Shown here piece after piece: positions 1-19,810 of a DNA stretch of 23,919 bases. The stretch comes from Rodentolepis nana (Eukaryota; Platyhelminthes; Cestoda; Cyclophyllidea; Hymenolepididae): assembly GCA_900617975.1 (NCBI GenBank), contig UZAE01000419.1:1-23919 (forward strand). The letters run 5' to 3'. Every line of letters begins with the position of its first letter. Within the stretch, counting starts at the first letter, position 1. The position numbers and the translations under genes were made by a program. The notes under the pieces were generated by a model. It saw only the letters and a program-made list of their open reading frames with translations, did not search any database and was not told the origin of the DNA.

Positions 1-323
1 GACTCATTCCTCCGTGTTCTTATTCCCAGTGGGAACTTTACCGGTTGCTCCTCAGTGGAAGAAAAATGATAAACGCACCCATCGTAACTTAATAAACCCT
101 GTTTACCACAGCCCGATCTGCCCTAATTGCTTTGCCTATTCATTATTACTGTCTTCTCTGTCCAAGTAAACTTTTTCATTCTCTTAGACTTTGTATAGAT
201 TATTTGTTTCTAGCGAACGAGTTTTTACAGTTAGTCTGGCGGGATTAGAGTTACTTTAAATACAGAACTGCCCTTTTGAAATGTGGAATAGATTCGATTC
301 TTATAAATTAGTCTACATGACGT

Positions 324-395
324 GAGGTGTGCGATAGACTTACCTCCACGTGGTGCACCCTGGGCAACGTATACTCATACGGCGAAAAAGTCTAT
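324..395 (+). ncRNA. HDV-like self-cleaving ribozyme, copy 1
   Basis: The 72 nt fold as an HDV-type double pseudoknot. P1 pairs 324-330 with 355-361 (G-U wobble at base 1, one A-C mismatch at base 2). P2 pairs ATAGACTT (334-341) with AAGTCTAT (388-395). P3 pairs ACC (342-344) with GGT (352-354), with a TCCACGT loop. P1.1 pairs C346-C347 with G362-G363. Junction GGGCAAC spans 362-368. P4 pairs 368-372 with 377-381 around ACTC. J4/2 reads GGCGAA, placing the predicted catalytic cytosine at 383. Cleavage would fall just before G324, the first base of the element. Activity is inferred, and the A-C mismatch may weaken this copy. Confidence 0.85.
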
Positions 396-630
396 TAATC
401 GGCAGTTGACTTCTGACTTCAAACTGCCATGATCCCAATGTAAGTCATATTCGACTACTTTCACAGTACTCACCTCACCTCTTTTCTACCTTTCTGTTCT
501 ACCTTTTTCTGTTCCCTCCCCACCCCCTCTCGACTTTCTTTCACTTTGATGTTCCTTCCCCTCTGTGAATCCCGAAGTCAACCAAAGGGCTAATGATAAC
601 CATCAAAACGCCTGCCATTTGATATAAATA
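324..630 (+). mobile_element. Ribozyme-headed SINE-like retroelement, copy 1 (full length)
   Basis: A 307-bp element flanked by a 13-bp exact target-site duplication, AGTCTACATGACG at 310-322 and 631-643; the single base T323 may be a mutated 14th duplication base. Layout: ribozyme-like 5' domain (324-395), pyrimidine-rich middle with TCTACC and CTCTCGAC blocks, a 3' module that ends AGTCAACCAAAGGGCTAATG and CCTGCCATTTG, and a short ATATAAATA tail. There is no open frame of note and no tRNA-like promoter. It lies in GRK intron 7, antisense to GRK. Short length, target duplication and A/T-rich tail argue for a non-autonomous element mobilised by a LINE. Confidence 0.9.
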
Positions 631-896
631 AGTCTACATGACGCATTGAACAGGCATACAGCAAACGCCGTTCTTGAAACTGACTGATTAAAAGCCGGGA
701 AGTTATGAAACCAGCACAAGGTAAAAGAAATGAAGAGGAATTTTACAAAACCAAAAAATGTATGAATCTGCCAACACAAATGATTTGGGAAAAAATAAGA
801 TCACCAGAAGAAACAAGTAGTGATCAGGAAGTTAGTTAACTTGCAAGCAAACATAAATCTCCAATTCAAGTAAATTTGCCACAATCGTGACGTTCA

Positions 897-11169
<10,273 letters not shown>

Positions 11170-11184
11170 TTGAAAAATAAAAAC

Positions 11185-11212
11185 TTTGTCAAATTGCTAT
11201 CGATTTGACAAA
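11185..11212. promoter_or_regulatory. Perfect 10-bp hairpin upstream of the GRK start codon
   Basis: TTTGTCAAAT (11185-11194) and ATTTGACAAA (11203-11212) are exact inverted repeats around an 8-nt loop. The near arm ends 15 nt before the GRK ATG (11169). It is either a 5' UTR stem-loop or a palindromic protein-binding site; no known motif is assigned. Confidence 0.5.
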
Positions 11213-12528
11213 TGGATTGAAAGGACACACAAGACCATAGGGAGATTATTGGGTAATACGAGTATGTTAAAATGACGCCTTAATATGAGTATTATTAAAC
11301 AGCAAAATACTTTAAAATGATAATTAAATTCGACCTAATAGCTTTCAATAAATATATTCTGACAAAAATTTGTTGAAATTCTTGTAATCGAAAGCTTAAT
11401 TCGATTGCCTTATTCCAATTTCTTGAAATTTTAATCTATCTGATCATTATAAAGCATGATTTGCTCTTTATCATATTCTTCGTATTAATAAGTATCAGAT
11501 AAAATCCAAAATTTTTCACATATTGGTCAAAATCTGAAATTTATAGCTACTAAGAAAGTTAGACAAAACCGAGACCACTTTCGATATCGAGTTTATATCG
11601 TGTTTTTCTGCATTATTTAGAGAAACAAGGGAAGCAATACGCAAAAATTAGGAAAATGAGTATTCATGCTAGTTGTGCCTGTAGTGTTATGGGTCACGAG
11701 TACAATTCTCATCTCGCAAAATCAATATATAGATTTAACTAACAAAGAGTATTTCATAATTCGAGTATTTAACTTTATCGAAACAATTCCTACATACGAT
11801 CAATTCCAAATTCATTTCATTGTGTGGGAAGTTCTCGTCATCCCGTAAAACAGAAGTGGCTGATTTGCAGCTTTTAAAGTGAAACTTTCAACGAAATTAT
11901 TTATTTTTACAGTTACAAAGAATGAGAGGTTTAAAATAAGATATAAAGATGAACGTAAGGTCAACAAATAAGTGTGGGATCAACCATGGAGTAATCACTG
12001 TGACAAAAGTGGTAGTGGCAAATCTTCGAATTTAATGAGCGATAATGCACCAACGCAGATTTGGTATAGCCAGTAAAACGTATTAACCTACTATTCGCAC
12101 CGATTTGCAATTATGAACATGAATATTTTAATTTGCATTAAATTATTGCTTTTCATAGAATTTTGCGATGGGGCGCAGGATAAATTTTAACTACTAAAGA
12201 GGCTAAGTTTTCGATTATAAACACGATAAATTCATAGACTACAGGAATTGAATTAATATGGCTATTTTCAATTTTATTCAAATGACCTCGAAGGAGGTTA
12301 ATTTTTGAGTGTGGAAATGTTTATATTGCCATTTGGGTTATCAGAACGGAAATGGAAACGTTAATTATCAATATAAGCCTCATAATGCTTGATGTGGGAT
12401 ATTAGGCTTAATCTGTGAATATTATTTCATTTAAATATCAGTCCAGCTTTCATGAAAACGATGATTATTTTAAATAAAAATGACAACCTTGATTCTATGT
12501 CTTTCTATGAGTTGATATTTTACCACCA

Positions 12529-12600
12529 GGGGTGTGTGATAGACTTACCTCCGCGTGGTGCACCCTGGTCAACGTATACTCATACGGCAAAAAAGTCTAT
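12529..12600 (+). ncRNA. HDV-like self-cleaving ribozyme, copy 6 (best preserved)
   Basis: All helices pair. P1 GGGGTGT (12529-12535) pairs with GCACCCT (12560-12566) over 7 bp, including the G-U wobble at base 1. P2 pairs 12539-12546 with 12593-12600 over 8 bp. P3 ACC pairs with GGT around TCCGCGT. P1.1 pairs C12551-C12552 with G12567-G12568. P4 CGTAT-ACTC-ATACG spans 12573-12586. The predicted catalytic cytosine is 12588, within GGCAA. The only departure from sister copies in the core is GGTCAAC for GGGCAAC. Predicted cleavage falls before G12529, exactly at the target-duplication border. Confidence 0.88.
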
Positions 12601-12864
12601 TATTCGGCAGTTGACTTCCGACTTCAAAACACCATCACCTCACTGTATGTCATATTCGACTACTTCTACAGTACTCACCTCATCTTTTTCACTCTACCTT
12701 TGTGTCTCTCTCTTTTACATCTTTGAAATACTCTTCTGTTCCCCTCCCCCTCCCCCTCTCGACTTTTTTTCACTTTGATGTTCCTTCTTCTCTGTGAAGC
12801 CTGAAGTCAACTAAAGGGCTTATGATAACTATCAAAATGCCTGCCATTTGATATAAATAAATAA
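12529..12864 (+). mobile_element. Retroelement copy 6 (full length, intergenic)
   Basis: A 336-bp element with a perfect 14-bp target duplication ATATTTTACCACCA at 12515-12528 and 12865-12878. It starts with GGGGTGT, the best-preserved 5' end in the window, and ends in an ATATAAATAAATA tail. It lies between the divergently transcribed GRK and UNC-50 genes, in the same orientation as UNC-50 and about 1.1 kb upstream of its start codon. Confidence 0.93.
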
Positions 12865-13738
12865 ATATTTTACCACCACTATTTTCGCTCTAGACCGTTG
12901 GATATAGTAAATTAGCAATAAGAAGCAGTTGTGGGGTCTAACTGAATTACAATACTGCTTAATTCACTGGATCATTATTGCACAGTAGCACTTGGAAGTG
13001 ATGAGTACGGTTTTAGAGGGATTTTCGAGAACAGTTGGATCAGTCATGGCAATGAAAGGGAGACTTGTGTCTATGGCCAAAATGTAGAATATTTGACCTA
13101 GATACTGCACGAATGTAAATTGTTATTTATTCATCTCCAGAAAGGAATGGGGGAGTACAAAGTGTGATTCGAATGCAAGAGGGTGGCTGAAAGTTTGGAA
13201 GTGAATGTGTCATTGAATTCCTCATGGGTACATCAGCACCCCTGCACAGGTGGACTGCTATGGTAAATATGACGTTCGTGATATCACAAATTTACCATTT
13301 AGAAGTGTCAAAAATTGCCAGATTATGAAAATTCATTATAAGAAGTCAATTGACTCAATATATACCGTGGATATCGCGTCAGAAGTAAGTCGACCAAACC
13401 ATATGCCACAATAACTATACTTACAAACAGTAAACTGAGCCACAACTTTTTTCTAACGACACTAATTAATGTAGGTTAGAAATAGTGGATTCGAATCGAT
13501 GCAAAAGTATAACTCATCAATAAAATTAATATTTACTTCGTTTGTATCAGACTTCTTCTGACTCAAAGACATGTTTGCTCGATTTTTTATCTCACCAACA
13601 ATGATAACATTATATGACACTATCTACATGAAATCTTGATTACTTCAATGCAAATTCCACAGTATTACTAAACACTGCAATAATAACTGGGAAAATCACG
13701 AGTAATCTCATATTTTCAAAATTTAAATGTGGTACAGA

Positions 13739-13763
13739 TTATTAGCGTAGCAATCCGCTACAA
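13739..13763 (+). repeat. Inverted-pair arm A (25 bp)
   Basis: This 25-mer matches the reverse complement of 17250-17274 at 23 of 25 positions; both differences are C/T. The core is itself a small hairpin, GTAGC-AATCC-GCTAC. It lies 218 bp upstream of the UNC-50 start codon. Origin unknown. Confidence 0.7.
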
Positions 13764-13981
13764 GTCCTAAAGGTTTTGCAAATCAGCGACCAGTTGGTCA
13801 ATTTTGTGGATATCAATCAAAATTTTGCCGATTCTCTGGCAGTGAAATTGAATATAATTTCAAGTTTCGGTATCATCCTGCAACAAAATTGAGTTTAGCG
13901 ATTATTTAATATTTTTGTTGACTTTCACTAACCGCTGACCGCAAAATTTGGATCTAAGGAGACATCCCCGTCAGTGCACTG

Positions 13982-15166
13982 ATGGATTCTTATTCGAGTG
14001 ATTCTGCCCTAAAAAATGTAGTAGTTGTTGATAATATCGGTCGAAAGCAATATTCGAATGGAAAAAGAATTAATGGCTTATGTCACCAAACCTGCACAAA
14101 TTTTTCCCTTGGGGCTAAAGAAAAAGCCAAAAAGTATTTTTCCAGGTTCTACAAATTCCGACAAATGGACTTTGAGTATGCGTCTTGGCAAATGGTCAGT
14201 ATTTTTGTGTCACCTCAAAGACTTTACAGAAATTTCAGTTACCATCATTGTAAGGCCCAATTTATTTATTTTTTTATTCGCATCTTCAGCCACTCGTAAT
14301 CAATGGGCTCGAGACGATCCCGCCTTCATGATTCTTCTTATCCCTTGGATTTTTAGTTTGTTTATTATTTTATAACTCACTCTGTTTATATAGTTTCAAC
14401 TTCGGTATACTCCGCCCATCTCGGCCATTCCTTTTTCGGTTGGTTGAAACTTCTTTTTTGGTCAATCGTCTTCGAGTGTATATTTTCGGGTCTTATTGTG
14501 GCGTCGTTCATGTGGATTATTTCTAATCGCTGGATGATCCGGAGAGAACATTCAGGTGGTTCTTCAACTAGCACAACTATTTTTGGAAGTCCCAGTAGGG
14601 CCACTAACAACTACACCCGCCGTTCATCTATGGCTTCAGACGATGAATCACTAAACTCTGATGGATCCTATTCTCACCCTCCGATTGTTGAGTGGGCATA
14701 CGCATTTGATATTCATCTGAATGCATTCTTCTCTTGCTTTATTATTCTTCGCAACATCCAACCTGTTTTCTTTTACTGTAAGTTTTTAACTTCTTCACGT
14801 GCACCCTTCATTTTGTGGTTCTAGTATTTTACTTGATTTTATTTCTTTCTTATGCTTCTTTCAGTTATTCGCGGAAAAACTATTGCGAGTATTTTATTAG
14901 GAAATACTTTCTGGCTTGTTGGAATTCTCTACTACGTCTACATAACTTTTCTCGGCTACAAAGGTAGTGTTTGGTTATATATATTTATCATGATCTTGTT
15001 AAATTGTATTATTGACGTGTCTTTTATTCCCTTAGCTCTTCCATTTCTTCGGCGAACTCGCGCTATCTTACTCACGGGGACAGTAATTGTCGTTCTCTAC
15101 GTTGTCTCCTTGGTGCTGCGTTGGAATTTGACCATGGGAATGTGCAGTTTCTATAGTCTGTTTTAA
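13982..15166 (+). CDS. UNC50: UNC-50 family Golgi membrane protein, complete (5 exons)
   Basis: Conserved multi-pass Golgi protein; in C. elegans, UNC-50 is needed to deliver certain nicotinic acetylcholine receptors to the surface. Exons 13982-14249, 14290-14355, 14394-14777, 14865-14963 and 15036-15166 join in frame to 315 residues. Introns are 40, 38, 87 and 72 bp; the second has a weaker GTTTGT donor. Family motifs appear in order: FRQMDFEYASWQM, SPQRLYRNF, QWARDDPAF, FMWIISN, VEWAYAFDIHLNAF, GNTFWLVGILYYVYITFLGY, ALPFLRRT and a C-terminal MCSFYSLF. Hydrophobic stretches between them fit about five membrane spans. The ATG is the first after an in-frame TAA at 13955-13957. The protein is about 55 residues longer than the human one, mostly from a Ser-rich insertion encoded around 14543-14686. 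A possible poly(A) signal AATAAA lies far downstream at 16000. Confidence 0.96.
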
Positions 15167-16909
15167 AATCAAACACTTTTCGCTGTGATTATGAGAACAT
15201 TTTGTAAATATACGCGTCTGCGTACTTGACGTGGAGGCAATTACCCTTTTCTCTCATTTTAATCTTTTTTGTAATGTTTGACTTGCGTTGAAACTCAATA
15301 CTATCATGTTTCAAGAGTTATGATAATCTGCTTGCATTATGCTGTCTACTCTTGTTTACAGTGGTTTTTGATTAACGTTTTTTCTTCGAGTTTTCGATAG
15401 CAAGTTAATTTTTCGCATTTATTGATATTTTCTGCTATAAGAAGGTTCAACGGTTATTTGTTCGAAAATTATTTTTCAATATATTCGGGTTGTGATGTGC
15501 GTATGAAACCGAAATATTCCCCCCCCCCCCTTAAGCAATTAAATTATGTGGCTTAAATGTCACCATTGTTGAATAAGGAATTTTGTGTTTACCGATCCAC
15601 GGGCAGGAGAAACAGAGGCAGATATTTGTTCAAATTGATCAGGTATGGAAGAGAAGATTTTCAACCCTTTAACTCCTGAATTATTTTTTGAAACATGCAC
15701 TCAACCACAATCACAGCAGACTGCTGCTGGCGTGATGAGTTTTGGTGGTTTCAGGCTAAGGTCATGGGCGTATTGAACATGTTTCAAACGGCAATAGTAG
15801 CGCCTTCTGTTACGAGTCTAGTGCCAATGGAGCTAATTTTGAAAGAGGACCGTACTGTTCTGCAGGGCGTCAAAAGTGTCATGGGGGTTATTTTGGGCGT
15901 TTTATCTTAGTCGACATGAGTAAATCCCCATCTCAAATATTCATGCAAAAAAATGCAATGAAACTCGAAGTTGTCAATCGTATTCCAATTTCCGCAGAAA
16001 ATAAAGCACGATGATTTAAATTACTGTTTCCCAAGCTCGTCGACCAACAGCCAATGCCATCGTTTGGTTTCATTTAAGCTTACAAAGGCAGGTGTGATTG
16101 AAACACCATATAATCGAGTGCCATCATCTTCAGTGGGTATTTTCTAAGTAATGAGGAGATGGAATTTCGTTTCCATTCGCCAAATTTTACCTTTTTGCCA
16201 ATGCATCAACTTGCCTACTATGTATAACATATTATATTTATATAATTTAACGTATGACGTATGATGAGAAGATATTTCATCTTTTGCTTGCAGCATGTGA
16301 ATCGAACATAGTTAAAAGTACTTGAGCTGCTACAAATTTAACTATACGTATAGGCATAACTAGAAACTCTATTAGGAAATCTCATCGGAAGGTTATCAAT
16401 AATTAGATAATTGGGGTAAATTGGTAAGACTTGAACAATGATGAGGTATCCAGATAGCATTAAAAAATTAACCAATAAACTTCGGCCATCGTAGACCAAT
16501 AACCGTGCCAGCGTCGATATGGACCAATAAGAAAGAAACCCGAGAGCTGTGACCTCTTTCTCTTACCGTTTGTGTTCGTTATGGTAAGCGGTCTCCATTC
16601 GCATTTTTCAAACCCTTTATAGATTTTAGGCGCTTTTGTATTTACTTACCTTCTCTCTAATAACTATCTCTACATATCAAAAGCTATTTTTTAAGGGGAT
16701 GATTAGCAAATTATCAATATAATGACTCAAAAGACATTAACGGTTTTTCAAAGCATTCGTGACATTGTAAATACGTCATTCTATTATTGATCAAATCAGG
16801 TGAAGTATACAAGATCGAGTGAGTTGGCAATACGTCTTGGTGCGATTTTGTCCTCATCTATTTTAACAGAAATAGCCCAAGGTAAGAGACTCATTATATT
16901 GAATTTTAA

Positions 16910-16981
16910 GTGGCGTGCGATATACTTACTTCCACGTGGTGCACCCTGGGCAACGTAAACTCATACGGCAAAAAAGTCTAT
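16910..16981 (+). ncRNA. HDV-like ribozyme, copy 7 (diverged)
   Basis: G16910 is the predicted +1 and the first base after the target duplication. GGGCAAC, the TCCACGT loop and the GGC with predicted catalytic cytosine 16969 are intact. P1 has mismatches at bases 2 and 5, P2 one mismatch (ATATACTT against AAGTCTAT) and P4 one A-A. Probably inactive, but the fold is clearly the same. Confidence 0.75.
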
Positions 16982-17231
16982 TAACTGGCAGCTGACATCT
17001 CACTTCAAACTACCATTTCCCCACTGTGTCATATTCCACTACTTTCACAGTACTCACTTCACCTTTTTTCTACCTTTGTCTGTCTCTTTTGCATCATTGA
17101 AACAATTTTCTGTTCCCCTCCTCCCTCTCGACTTTTCTTCACCTTGATTTTTCTCACCCTCTGTGAATCCTGAAGTCAGCTAAAAAGCTAATGATGACTA
17201 TCAAAACGCCTGCAATTTGATATAAATAAAC
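16910..17231 (+). mobile_element. Retroelement copy 7 (full length, intergenic)
   Basis: A 322-bp element between ATTGAATTTTAA (16898-16909) and ATTAAATTTTAA (17232-17243), an 11 of 12 match. It begins GTGGCGTGCG and ends GCCTGCAATTTG plus ATATAAATAAAC. It is the most diverged full copy: the module reads TCCTGAAGTCAGCTAAAAAG. Lies between the 3' ends of UNC-50 and BCCIP. Confidence 0.87.
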
Positions 17232-17249
17232 ATTAAATTTTAAAAACCG

Positions 17250-17274
17250 TTGTAACGGATTGCTACACTAATAA
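17250..17274 (-). repeat. Inverted-pair arm B (25 bp)
   Basis: Reverse-complement partner of 13739-13763 (23 of 25). It lies 6 bp beyond the target duplication of retroelement copy 7, and the pair brackets the UNC-50 gene about 3.5 kb apart. Confidence 0.7.
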
Positions 17275-17933
17275 GCTTTAGCTATGCTCAGAAATCCCTA
17301 TGGAAGATTCTCCTGTTTGGAAAGACTCAAAAAGCTAAAATGGAAACAGACGTATGACATGGAACACGTTTATTTGGTATGCGGGGCTATAAATAATAAC
17401 GTGGAACTTTCTGGTATTATAACCACGTGACGACTTTGACCATTGATTGGTCGGATGACAACGTACGGGCTTTGATTGTGGGTTGATCTACCTATAGTGG
17501 TCATTAGCTGGTGGATAGGCCACTGCATTTGTTATGCTAAAGTCGTGTTCCCTATATACCGTCTTAATAAGTAGACGTAGGTGACTGACCAAAATAGCAA
17601 ACTTTCACCAACAGTACCACTTAAATTTTCCTTTATTAACAATGGAAAATTGCAGATATAGAATTACGTTATTTGTTCTGATAGCCAATTATACCCCAGT
17701 GCCTATGGACAATCATAGTATCCCATTATCCTTGTCTTAAATTACAACTTAGATTTCTTGTTTAAACAATAAAAATAGGCGGAAAGAAGGGTACAATCAT
17801 GTCATTTCAACTACATTTGGACTTCAGATGTCCCAGAAGAAAAATCAAATCCATAAAAGAAAAAAATTGAGTAAAATAAAGTCACAAAATAACGATATGA
17901 GGGTAGCATAAAAATTCACTAGCGGTATCATAA

Positions 17934-17939
17934 TTTATT
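17934..17939 (-). terminator. BCCIP poly(A) signal
   Basis: AATAAA on the minus strand, 46 nt beyond the BCCIP stop codon, followed by T-rich sequence. Position and hexamer fit a cleavage and polyadenylation signal; it is a short motif in AT-rich DNA, so not decisive. Confidence 0.55.
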
Positions 17940-17985
17940 TTTATCAGAAGTACTTTACAAAATACAGATAGGTGCAGATAGTAAA

Positions 17986-18744
17986 TTATGTTGACTGAGT
18001 AGCGATATTATCCACAATTTCTGGTAGACTCGACACATCCACTACCATAGTTACAAAGGTGATTGTCTCATTTTCATCATCAACTGTAGGGGTGACGACA
18101 TTAGTTTCCGAGGTAGCCAAGGCGAACTTTCGTACACTTTCCATCTCAGGTTGAATGTAAATCAACTCAGAGGAATCAGGCGATTTGATTGCTCGAGTCA
18201 GGACAATAATATGAGTTGGCTTTTCATTTTCGGGAAGTACATTAATTTCATCCAGTAGGGAAGATACAGATTTCTCTGCGACTTCAACAGGAAGGTTAAC
18301 ATATCGTTCATTAATAAGAAGAGCAGGTTTTTCCGAGGAAGCACCAGTTATAACCTTCACTATTGCACTGGCATCTGAATTTGAAGATTTTGATGAATTA
18401 ATAAAAGTTTCCAGGAATTTGCGAAGATCAGCAATAACAGGATACTGGGTAATATCCGGTTCGAAAAGGCTAATGAGAGACGTAATAGAAAAGACTATAT
18501 CTTCATCGTCGTCACCATCAGCTTCGTAATCAGAATATTTGACAACGGTGCCGATTTTTTCTCTGCCAATAATATAATCCGCTAGACAAGCAAAACGTAA
18601 ATTTGCCGTTTTGGGTAAAAGCTGTTTTAACATCTGAATAATTCCGTCTCTGTCATCCTTCTCGGGAGAAAATCCTTCCAATTCTAATTTTACAAAATCC
18701 TCATCAGATTCTTCGTCACCACGCTTACTCTTTTTAGCACACAT
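17986..18744 (-). CDS. BCCIP: BCCIP / Bcp1 family protein, single exon, complete
   Basis: Homologue of human BCCIP and yeast Bcp1, nuclear proteins linked to BRCA2/p21 function and, in yeast, to chaperoning ribosomal protein uL14 (Rpl23). 252 residues against about 283 in yeast and 314 in human BCCIP. A short acidic N-terminus (GDEESDEDF) is followed by the family core: LELEGFSPEKDDRDGIIQML, then ADYIIGREKIGTVVK, an acidic DGDDDEDIVFSITSLISLF block, and LLINERYVNLPVEVA, which lines up with the family's LLxSERFINxPPQIA-like motif. The C-terminal half is more diverged. The ATG at 18744 gives MCAKKSKRG, comparable to the human start; the reading frame extends four codons upstream but without an ATG. 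No intron is needed, unlike its neighbours. A TTTTTGCAG sequence ends 15 nt before the ATG and could be a splice or spliced-leader acceptor. Confidence 0.86.
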   Translation of the reverse strand: MCAKKSKRGDEESDEDFVKLELEGFSPEKDDRDGIIQMLKQLLPKTANLRFACLADYIIGREKIGTVVKYSDYEADGDDDEDIVFSITSLISLFEPDITQYPVIADLRKFLETFINSSKSSNSDASAIVKVITGASSEKPALLINERYVNLPVEVAEKSVSSLLDEINVLPENEKPTHIIVLTRAIKSPDSSELIYIQPEMESVRKFALATSETNVVTPTVDDENETITFVTMVVDVSSLPEIVDNIATQST

Positions 18745-19810
18745 GAAAAAGAACAATTACTGCAAAAATTCTAATAAAAGTGCACGCCTGAACGGTTTAT
18801 ACCCGCTGGAAAAAAATGCACCAATTACTTTTAGTGGGTATTAGATTTAAAGTAAGAACGGTAATATTAAATTGCCTAGACCAGGCATTCATATCTTAAG
18901 AAATAAAATAAATCTTGGAATAATCTATTTTAATTTTACTGCAATGTTCAATTGCTGCTGATGATTTTTTAAAATCTGGAAGCTTATGGAAATTATTTTA
19001 GTAAGTTTATAGAAAGTCCTTTTAACATTGCAACTGTATTGTATTTACTAATTTAGTTTATAAGCTTAATACTTAGGTATATATCGGTTATCAAACTGCT
19101 CTAATTTTTAAATAGGTGAAATTCTCCCCTATATCGTAATGGTTTGTTATGTAAATAACTAATCACCAATAAAACTAAAATTTATTAGTACATCAGTCAT
19201 AAGATGAATCAAGTATTTTCCCTAAAGGTGGGAAGAGTAAATTAAATATTGCCGAAATCAAAGATCTATTTTCTGTGATTACGCCAACTTTTATCCGCAA
19301 CTCACAAAAACCTGCCGAAAATGAATCAAATAACATTACTCAATAAAAAGTTTAACAATTTAACACTGAATCCACCAGAAAATCTAATTTTTTATTTGTA
19401 TATAAAACGAAATATAAAATTTGAAAAATATTCACCACAAATTAAATTTCATTGCCATGATTCAAAATATTTTGGAAAATTTGAACAAGTAAAACAGTCG
19501 ATAACCAGTTTAAACTGATCATTGGCATGGTAAAATACTTAATGTCCTCAATAAGATAGCAAAATGCAGTAAAATACGTATTGGTATATAAACAAGCTCT
19601 ATCACTGTTAGTTATATCTTTTCTAATAAATTAGTCAATAGTATTTAATATATATTCTTGTGAAATATAGCCTATAATGGATGCTCATCAAAATCACAAT
19701 GATTCACTATTTTAGAATATTAGAATACACCAGTTTCCATGGAAGGTCAAGTTTTTCCTTAAAAAGTCAAGGTCATTTTGTTTAATCGAAAATTTGGCGC
19801 AAATAACAAT
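18745..19810. other. Divergent intergenic region BCCIP-POFUT2
   Basis: 1,066 bp of very AT-rich DNA between two head-to-head genes, presumably holding both promoters. A 65-codon AT-rich open frame at 19321-19518 from an ATG has no recognisable similarity. No clear TATA element or other motif stands out. Confidence 0.6.

Larger units (their letters stand above)
11170..13981. other. Intergenic region between divergent GRK and UNC-50
   Basis: A 2.8-kb stretch containing the presumed promoters of both genes. It includes a hairpin next to the GRK start (11185-11212), retroelement copy 6 (12529-12864) and one arm of a 25-bp inverted pair (13739-13763). No coding segment was recognised. I could not place a TATA box or transcription start with confidence. 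Confidence 0.7.
15167..17985. other. Intergenic and 3' region between UNC-50 and BCCIP
   Basis: Convergent 3' ends meet here. It contains a 12-C run (15519-15530), an AATAAA at 16000-16005 that could end UNC-50 transcripts, retroelement copy 7 (16910-17231) and arm B of the inverted pair (17250-17274). A 71-codon open frame at 15695-15910 shows no recognisable motif. No conserved coding segment seen. Confidence 0.65.

Noticed and set aside
324..420. tRNA- or 5S-derived SINE head
   Set aside because: No adequate A box and B box spacing; the 5' domain is explained better by the ribozyme fold.
12452..12778. Overlapping open frames of 108 and 64 codons
   Set aside because: They run from unique flank into retroelement copy 6 and end in its pyrimidine-rich part; no conserved protein motif.
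15695..15910. 71-codon plus-strand frame after UNC-50
   Set aside because: Starts with ATG but has no known motif and no plausible splice link; probably in a 3' UTR or intergenic DNA.
13982..17274. UNC-50 carried inside a 3.5-kb DNA transposon bounded by the 25-bp inverted pair
   Set aside because: No target duplication is visible at the arms, no transposase, and UNC-50 has normal introns and conserved sequence; kept only as an unexplained inverted pair.
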